A DNA stretch of 44,476 nt from IMG/VR virus record IMGVR_UViG_3300025687_000084, positions 1 to 44,476 of that record. The stretch is one strand, 5' to 3'. The first letter of the stretch is position 1. Each line of letters begins with the position of its first letter. The notes under the pieces are model-generated. The model searched no databases, was not told the origin of the DNA, and worked only from the letters and a program-made list of their open reading frames with translations. Of the stretch, positions 39,704-44,476 are shown piece after piece. The DNA comes from a virus. The translations under genes and the position numbers were made by a program.

Positions 39704-40616
39704 CATAACTACTAATAGCCAATTAACAGAAAGTTTTATTAATTGGCAAGATCTCAAAACAGCAGGATCATCGCTACTAAAACAGTTGCGATTAGGAACC
39801 CCTCTAAAACAAATATCGCAAAATGTTATGCAAGACCGAGCGGTTAATCTGGCAGCAGAAGCATTCATAGACCAATGGCGAAGAATTCGATATTCACTGG
39901 CGCAAGCATATAAAACGCCAAATCAGTCTAGATATGCTGAAGCATTACATGAAATCGTATTTAAAGAGCTTGACTTAAATTCTAATGATACAGTAATTGC
40001 AGCAGTTAAAACAATTCTTGATGCAGGCGATAATCTAAATTCATCGAGCGTAAAACAAGCTGCGCTAACTATTATTTTGCAAGGAATAGTTTCTCAAATT
40101 GAACCTAAAAATGCACGAGAAAAAGTTGATGTTCAATCTAGACGTCTTAAGAATGTGCATTATGGGGAACGGTTTTTGGGTATATCAATTAACGATATTA
40201 CTAAAGGACTCAGAGTACCTGTTATTGTATTAATGGAATCAAATCCTGTGTTCCCCGATCAATATGATCGGTTTGTTAAATTTGACGGTCGTTGGTTTAA
40301 TATGGATATTAGAGAAAAATCTGGACAACAAACCACTGAAGCTAAATCTCGTAGAAGAAGACCACAAAAATCACCAGACACAACTGTACCGCCAAAAAAA
40401 TATCCTGAGTTGGCACCAACTGCATATGTTATTGATGGGAGTACATTAGTTGGTCCTAACACACAATTGGACAAATCTGCTGACAGATTGTTAACATTAA
40501 ATAATCCAGATCGGGCTAGATATACGGTAATTGAATGTATGCAACCTAAATCATTTTTTAGAGAGTTAACACCAATGGAATTTGATCTTTGGAAAATTCA
40601 GTCAGGACACAAGTGA
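39690..40616 (+). CDS. Unknown protein, possibly virion-associated
   Basis: A 308-residue protein. The N-terminal two-thirds are helical (RAVNLAAEAFIDQWRRIRYS, ALTIILQGIVSQIEPKNARE); then a small beta region VPVIVLMESNPVFPDQYDRF; a basic linker EAKSRRRRPQKSP; and a C-terminal segment RARYTVIECMQPKSFFRELT. The ATG overlaps the preceding gene and the stop overlaps the next (TGATG). It is coupled to the nucleotidyltransferase-ligase-like gene, so may be its partner. No known family. Confidence 0.68.
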   Translation: MKINDITTNSQLTESFINWQDLKTAGSSLLKQLRLGTPLKQISQNVMQDRAVNLAAEAFIDQWRRIRYSLAQAYKTPNQSRYAEALHEIVFKELDLNSNDTVIAAVKTILDAGDNLNSSSVKQAALTIILQGIVSQIEPKNAREKVDVQSRRLKNVHYGERFLGISINDITKGLRVPVIVLMESNPVFPDQYDRFVKFDGRWFNMDIREKSGQQTTEAKSRRRRPQKSPDTTVPPKKYPELAPTAYVIDGSTLVGPNTQLDKSADRLLTLNNPDRARYTVIECMQPKSFFRELTPMEFDLWKIQSGHK

Positions 40617-42511
40617 TGAAATCCATTTATACTCTATTAGAAGGTGGAAACGTATTCAAAAATGCCGACGGATCGGCTGCAACAGTTCGTATTGACCGTG
40701 ATTATGTAAAACCAACTGTTAAATGGTTAGAACAAATAACTGCTCTTCCGTTGTTACAAAACATGCTTGGCACAACAGGAAAGAAAGCAACGTCGGGTGA
40801 TTTAGACTTAGGTGTTGACGCTTCTAAATATAATAAAGACGGGTTAGTTAATACGTTAACACAATGGGTAGAAGCAAACAACGGTAATCCAAAAGAATGG
40901 ATTAAAAAATCAGGTATTAATGTGCATTTTAAAACGCCTATTGCTGGCAACCCAGAGTATGGCTTTGTACAAACCGACTTTATGTTTGTACCTGATTTAG
41001 CATACTCGACATATTTCCTACACTCTGCACCAGATTCAAACTTTAAGGGCATGCATCGTAATGTGTTATTAAGTTCTATTGCTAAGGCAGTGGGATATAA
41101 AATCAATCAAACACAAGGATTGATCGCAAGAGATACAAATGAACTTGTAACTAACAATTGGGACGAAATTGCTAAGGTTCTATTAAGTCCAACAGCACGT
41201 AAAGAAGATTTACATTCTGTTGAAACTATTATGAATGCACTAGCACGTGATCCTAATCGCGAAGCAAAGATTAAAGATGCTCGCGAGTATTTTGAGCGTG
41301 AAGGATTACAATTAGAGCAAGGTGTATCAGAAAGTTACTTCCTTGCTAAACTACGTGATAGATTAACTACCCCAGGCATTTACGGTTTATACGAACAAAA
41401 TTTAATGGAAGCTCGTATTGAGCATCCTGAGGATTTGCCGTTTACACACGGCGGCCACGGCATAGAACAAGCTATTAGTATTCTTTCTAATATGGCAGAT
41501 ACTACAGAGCATGTTACAATTAAATGGGATGGCAAACCTGCTGTTATTTTCGGACGCAATCCAAAAGGTCAGTTTGTGTTAACTGATAAATCGGGGTTTG
41601 GTGCTAAAGGGTATGATGGTAGAGCAACATCACCAGAAATGCTAGCAGACATAATGAGTCAACGCAAAGGCGAGCGTGGCGAATTAATCGCTATGTACCA
41701 AAAGCTATTTCCGTTGTTAGAACGAGTAGTACCGCCTAACTTCCGTGGTTATGTCCAAGGCGATTTGTTGTTTGGTACCCCTGAACAACCTAAGCCAGAA
41801 AAGAATAAACACAACCAATATGTGTTTACTCCAAACACCATTACATATGAAGTTGACGCCGATTCGGACATTGGTCATGCTATTAGTAAAGCAGAAGTTG
41901 CTGTTGCTATACACACTCATGTAGATGAAGATGGGACTAGTCAGGCTATTAAGCATGTAGGCAATAGCTTACGTCATTCGCCGGGTGTACTAATATTAGA
42001 TCCTTATTTTGACGAAGATCCACATGTAAACATGCCCAAACGTGATCGCGAAGCACTTGAAGCATTAAAGGATTTGATTCCACTAGTCAATGATTTTATG
42101 CGTCCAGAAGAGTTTAGAAATCGTAAAATTTCTGATCTTCCGCAACAAATTAAAAAGTATGTTAATGCTCGTGTTAGAGAAGGACATTATGATAATCTAG
42201 CAGGTGGATTCATTGGTTGGATCGAAACAGCAGCGCCAAGTCAGCAAAAAGCCGCAAACATTAAGCAATACATAGCCGAACATAAAAAAGGATTTGCTGC
42301 GATCATTAAGGCATTTTTAGTGATTTCACAGGTAAAAAGCGATATCGTGCGCCAACTTGATCAACAAGCAGGGTCAGTGCATGCTCATATTGCTGGCGAA
42401 CCGGGTCACGAAGGCTATGTAGCAGACACAGAACATGGTCCTGTTAAGTTTGTGGATCGCATGCGGTTTAGTCAAGCAAATTTTGCAAAAAACAATCCTG
42501 AACTAGGATAA
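40616..42511 (+). CDS. Pol X-like nucleotidyltransferase fused to a ligase-like (KxDG) nucleotidyltransferase domain
   Basis: A 631-residue protein starting at ATG 40616 in TGATG; the in-frame codon at 40589 lies in the previous gene. Two catalytic folds are visible. The first (about 45-160) has TGKKATSGDLDLGVD (D62, D64) and YGFVQTDFMFVPD (D121), the metal triad of DNA polymerase beta/Pol X-type nucleotidyltransferases. The second (about 270-631) has motif I TIKWDGKPAV (K303, D305, G306), a motif III-like FRGYVQGDLLFG (D383), motif IV GHEGYVAD (E599) and motif V PVKFVDRMRF (K611), the order of DNA/RNA ligases and capping enzymes. The stretch between III and IV, about 215 residues, is long. 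It may process or seal nucleic-acid ends. No family name is certain and activity is inference. A late box follows the gene. Confidence 0.65.
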   Translation: MKSIYTLLEGGNVFKNADGSAATVRIDRDYVKPTVKWLEQITALPLLQNMLGTTGKKATSGDLDLGVDASKYNKDGLVNTLTQWVEANNGNPKEWIKKSGINVHFKTPIAGNPEYGFVQTDFMFVPDLAYSTYFLHSAPDSNFKGMHRNVLLSSIAKAVGYKINQTQGLIARDTNELVTNNWDEIAKVLLSPTARKEDLHSVETIMNALARDPNREAKIKDAREYFEREGLQLEQGVSESYFLAKLRDRLTTPGIYGLYEQNLMEARIEHPEDLPFTHGGHGIEQAISILSNMADTTEHVTIKWDGKPAVIFGRNPKGQFVLTDKSGFGAKGYDGRATSPEMLADIMSQRKGERGELIAMYQKLFPLLERVVPPNFRGYVQGDLLFGTPEQPKPEKNKHNQYVFTPNTITYEVDADSDIGHAISKAEVAVAIHTHVDEDGTSQAIKHVGNSLRHSPGVLILDPYFDEDPHVNMPKRDREALEALKDLIPLVNDFMRPEEFRNRKISDLPQQIKKYVNARVREGHYDNLAGGFIGWIETAAPSQQKAANIKQYIAEHKKGFAAIIKAFLVISQVKSDIVRQLDQQAGSVHAHIAGEPGHEGYVADTEHGPVKFVDRMRFSQANFAKNNPELG

Positions 42512-42527
42512 GTTTTTTTGTCTTTTA

Positions 42528-42535
42528 TATAAATA
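42528..42535 (+). promoter_or_regulatory. Consensus late promoter box TATAAATA
   Basis: Perfect TATAAATA 31 nt before the ATG at 42567, followed by AAGGAG at the usual distance. A conventional late leader. Confidence 0.78.
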
Positions 42536-42566
42536 ATATTAACAAACTAATTTAAGGAGAATTATT

Positions 42567-42857
42567 ATGGCAGGTGTAACTGAAGCACATCGTGACGCAG
42601 CAGATTTTTGCGGTAACGGTCGTAAACTACAACTAATCACTTTAACTAAGAGTGCTGGTATGTCTCAGGATGATATCGACGCTAGCATGACTTTCTTAGC
42701 TCAGACTAACACTATTGTTGGCATGGACGGTTTCTCAGTAGGCGCTACTGGTGCTATCTATGTTTTACTTGAAGGCGAAACTGTTGCTGCTGATGGTACC
42801 GATGCTTGTGGCGTTTCTGGTAACGTTCTAGCACAGGTTGCTGTATTTGACAACTAA
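42567..42857 (+). CDS. Small late, probably virion, protein
   Basis: A 96-residue protein rich in Ala, Gly, Thr and Val. KLQLITLTKSAGMSQDDIDA begins it, then DASMTFLAQTNTIVGMDGFS and SGNVLAQVAVFDN at the end. It is not a recognised family. A perfect late box, strong AAGGAG and a strong terminator make a one-gene unit, fitting an abundant head or tail component. Confidence 0.75.
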   Translation: MAGVTEAHRDAADFCGNGRKLQLITLTKSAGMSQDDIDASMTFLAQTNTIVGMDGFSVGATGAIYVLLEGETVAADGTDACGVSGNVLAQVAVFDN

Positions 42858-42885
42858 TTGATTAGATTATAGTAATCAGATAAAG

Positions 42886-42914
42886 AGCCCAGTTATATAT
42901 AACTGGGCTTTTTT
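42886..42914 (+). terminator. Rho-independent terminator
   Basis: Stem AGCCCAGTTA/TAACTGGGCT, loop TATA, T-run 42909-42914. The last T also starts the next TATAAATA box. Confidence 0.92.
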
Positions 42915-42921
42915 ATAAATA
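42914..42921 (+). promoter_or_regulatory. Consensus late promoter box TATAAATA
   Basis: Perfect box overlapping the end of the preceding terminator's T-run, 25 nt before ATG 42947; AGGAG precedes the start. Confidence 0.75.
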
Positions 42922-42946
42922 TAGTTAACGTATTAGGAGAAAAATT

Positions 42947-43279
42947 ATGCCAACTTTGAGCAAATACAATAGCGATACATATGCTCGTGACACGTTGGTA
43001 TCGAACGGTATTTTAAAGGTATTTAAAATTACCCCAACTACTGCACTAACCGCAGATTCGCAAGCATCTGAAGCAGCAGCAATTACCGAAGGTACTATTC
43101 GCAAGGTCGCCGAAGCATTGAATCCATATTTGATTCAGACAAATAGCGGTGGTACAAATGCACTAGTAATTGTTGATAGCAGCATCGGTGATGCTACTTC
43201 AATTGATACTCGTTTAACAGCAATTTTAAATGAATCAGTAACTGTAGTCGAAGTAACTAACCTGTATGGTGTTAGTTGA
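42947..43279 (+). CDS. Small late, probably virion, protein
   Basis: A 110-residue protein with KYNSDTYARDTLVSNGILKV, ASEAAAITEGTIRKVAEALN and SIDTRLTAILNESVTVVEVT. Low in Cys and aromatics, rich in Ala and Thr. Own late promoter, AGGAG and terminator, like the gene before it. No family recognised; head or tail decoration is plausible. Confidence 0.72.
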   Translation: MPTLSKYNSDTYARDTLVSNGILKVFKITPTTALTADSQASEAAAITEGTIRKVAEALNPYLIQTNSGGTNALVIVDSSIGDATSIDTRLTAILNESVTVVEVTNLYGVS

Positions 43280-43303
43280 TTTTTAGTTAGCAGATACACA
43301 AAG

Positions 43304-43328
43304 GCCCAGTTTTACACTGGGCTTTTTT
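43304..43328 (+). terminator. Rho-independent terminator
   Basis: Stem GCCCAGT/ACTGGGC, 5-nt loop and a T-run (43323-43328). The stem core is the same as in the terminator at 42886. Confidence 0.9.
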
Positions 43329-43334
43329 ATTGAC

Positions 43335-43342
43335 CTTAAATA
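43335..43342 (+). promoter_or_regulatory. Possible late promoter box CTTAAATA, 4 nt before a start codon
   Basis: Two mismatches from TATAAATA; placed just after a terminator and 4 nt before ATG 43347, so it is the only visible candidate for this gene's start. Confidence 0.35.
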
Positions 43343-43346
43343 CGCT

Positions 43347-43571
43347 ATGCAAAAAAGCCCCTTTATTGTTTATGAATCGCCAGACGGCGGAAAAACAGTA
43401 TTTGCTAGACATGCGGGTTCAAACGAACGTAGACTAGTTAAGCAAAACACGTACGAAGAATGGAATGGATTTGCGTTGCGTTATGATTGGGATGGGTTAG
43501 CAGAACGCCATCCTGCAATACTAGAACAATTAGAAAGATTAAAAGTATTGGTGTCTCTATGCAACGAATAA
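43347..43571 (+). CDS. Small unknown protein
   Basis: A 74-residue protein. SPFIVYESPDGGKTVFARHA, RRLVKQNTYEEWNGFALRYD and HPAILEQLERLKVLVSLC show a beta N-terminus and a helical end. It overlaps the next gene by 13 nt. No family recognised. Confidence 0.68.
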   Translation: MQKSPFIVYESPDGGKTVFARHAGSNERRLVKQNTYEEWNGFALRYDWDGLAERHPAILEQLERLKVLVSLCNE

Positions 43572-43975
43572 GAATATGTACATCGTTTGATATTACACAA
43601 ACAGGTGTAACTAGACCATATAAACAACAAACATTACCTGCTAGTATTAATAATAATACAATTAATACTGTTGATGAATGGAACATGCTACGTAGACAAC
43701 AAAGTAATTGGGAAACAATATTACAAGTCTTGCTATTTCGCATACAACCTATTAACATAACAAAACCAGAAAAACAAGGAACTGTTAGTAAATGGTGTTT
43801 TACTTTTGAAAGCGAAGTTAAAGCAGCATTTTCTAAAAATGGTAATTCACTAGGTGCGCTATACGAAGATTTCAATGGGACACCAATGATTTTAGGTCTT
43901 AACGAAAAAAAGGGTTTGTTGCCCTACATTAGTACAACTGGCACGAAACAAAATATATGGTTTGAAGAAATATGA
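43559..43975 (+). CDS. Unknown protein
   Basis: A 138-residue protein starting at ATG 43559 in the 3' end of the preceding gene. RIRICTSFDITQTGVTRPYK, MLRRQQSNWETILQVLLFRI, KWCFTFESEVKAAFSKNGNS and MILGLNEKKGLLPYISTTGT are visible. It looks like a conserved small structural or regulatory protein of T4-like phages, but I cannot name it. ATGA overlap with the next gene. Confidence 0.68.
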   Translation: MQRIRICTSFDITQTGVTRPYKQQTLPASINNNTINTVDEWNMLRRQQSNWETILQVLLFRIQPINITKPEKQGTVSKWCFTFESEVKAAFSKNGNSLGALYEDFNGTPMILGLNEKKGLLPYISTTGTKQNIWFEEI

Positions 43976-44430
43976 TTGATATTAACAGCATTACAGATAA
44001 AGTTAAGCGTTTTTTTGACAAAGAAAGTGTTCCGCCTATAGTACAATCAGGTGAGACATATCATGTATTAGAGCGTTATCGCATTGTTAAACACAATGAT
44101 GTATATGATGTATACAAGTATGATGATTTTGTTAGCACTCTAAGTTCAAGTTCAGCAGCATTAGGATGGTGTATATATGATAGCAAGAATTTATGGTCTA
44201 AAGGTAACGATATTATTCGAGATGACCGTAGAATTCAACAGTATAAGTTTGATATAGAAAATAGAAAACGTATTTTGGATAAGACAAAAAATGAAGATGA
44301 ACGCCAGGTACTTTTAATTAGGATCAACGAAGATGCTAATAAATTGAAACAGGCTAGACGTAACCTTAATAAAACTGTAAAGTTGACTAAATATATTAAA
44401 ATTAAGGGATTTAATGATGAATCTGAATGA
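43972..44430 (+). CDS. Unknown protein with basic coiled C-terminus
   Basis: A 152-residue protein. SGETYHVLERYRIVKHNDVY and VYKYDDFVSTLSSSSAALGW form the first part; the second is a charged helix (IENRKRILDKTKNEDERQVL, RINEDANKLKQARRNLNKTV) likely to be a coiled coil. Overlaps its neighbours. No family recognised. Confidence 0.68.
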   Translation: MIDINSITDKVKRFFDKESVPPIVQSGETYHVLERYRIVKHNDVYDVYKYDDFVSTLSSSSAALGWCIYDSKNLWSKGNDIIRDDRRIQQYKFDIENRKRILDKTKNEDERQVLLIRINEDANKLKQARRNLNKTVKLTKYIKIKGFNDESE

Positions 44431-44476
44431 TCTAGCACCAAAACTCAATTCTAAAAAACTTTCTGAAGCCTATAAC
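44414..44476 (+). CDS. Unknown protein, 3' partial at window end
   Basis: Two adjacent ATGs (44414, 44417) follow AAGGGA (44404-44409). The frame stays open to the window edge: MNLNDLAPKLNSKKLSEAYN. It overlaps the preceding gene by 17 nt, as is usual here. Too short to classify. Confidence 0.5.
   Translation, partial: MMNLNDLAPKLNSKKLSEAYN

Noticed and set aside
40259-41106. Minus-strand and alternate-frame open frames within the 39690 and 40616 genes
   Set aside because: No ribosome sites, no late boxes, and the overlapping plus-strand proteins have recognisable motifs.
1-44476. CRISPR arrays, tRNA genes, rRNA and attachment sites
   Set aside because: No spaced direct repeats, cloverleaf-like intergenic segments, rRNA-like stretches or integrase genes were seen; intergenic space is too short for most of them.

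Overview
The window is part of the genome of a T4-like tailed phage (myovirus type), A+T-rich and almost wholly coding, most like the T4-like viruses of open-ocean bacteria. The evidence is the set of recognisable T4 core genes: terminase large subunit (gp17), gp32 single-strand binding protein, UvsX, UvsY, UvsW, gp61 primase, gp41 helicase and possibly the gp62 clamp-loader subunit. T4-type late promoter boxes (TATAAATA and one-base variants) and strong sigma70-type promoters support this. No rRNA, tRNA, CRISPR array, integrase or photosynthesis gene was seen, and the host cannot be named.

Layout. (1) 1-1938: a fractured terminase gene. The upstream part ends in a 31-residue intein N-fragment, a free-standing HNH endonuclease gene follows, and the downstream part starts with a 111-residue intein C-fragment fused to the terminase nuclease domain. 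(2) 1969-5220: a very large modular, probably virion-associated protein. (3) 5248-10517: gp32 behind its own terminator and promoter with a repeat-bearing leader, a membrane microprotein, an amidinotransferase, a glycosyltransferase-like protein, then uvsX, a small acidic gene and uvsY. (4) 10510-21653: a surface-glycan-like island on both strands, with glycosyltransferases of two folds, FkbM and other methyltransferases, a sulfotransferase, a pyruvyltransferase-like protein and a nucleotidyltransferase-cupin fusion. (5) 21680-28947: a virion-like protein, an AAA+ ATPase behind two consensus promoters, two unknown genes, uvsW, and small genes including a gp62-like gene and a zinc-finger gene. 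(6) 28941-33830: an overlapping run encoding a PLP-enzyme-like protein, a radical SAM protein, a second amidinotransferase, a 2OG/Fe-oxygenase-like protein, a glycosyltransferase-like protein and a miniature DnaE-like protein. (7) 33805-36042: virion-like genes and an SGNH-like protein. (8) 36036-39453: primase, helicase and another glycosyltransferase-like gene. (9) 39455-44476: unknown genes, a protein combining Pol X-like and ligase-like nucleotidyltransferase motifs, two small probably abundant late proteins each with a terminator, and more unknown genes.

Most likely workings: early or middle sigma70-type promoters drive gp32, uvsX, the AAA+ gene, the uvsW group and its downstream genes. 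Late boxes drive terminase-associated, surface-glycan and virion genes. Genes in runs overlap by ATGA, TAATG or GTGA, so translational coupling is probably widespread.

The most unusual items are the split-intein terminase; the Pol X-like plus ligase-like fusion; a 186-residue DnaE-like protein retaining the catalytic aspartates; late promoter boxes placed exactly 5 nt before start codons, which predicts leaderless mRNAs; -35 boxes embedded in dyads or terminator arms; a heptamer repeat in the gp32 leader; and an apparent biosynthetic operon of PLP, radical SAM, amidinotransferase and oxygenase enzymes.
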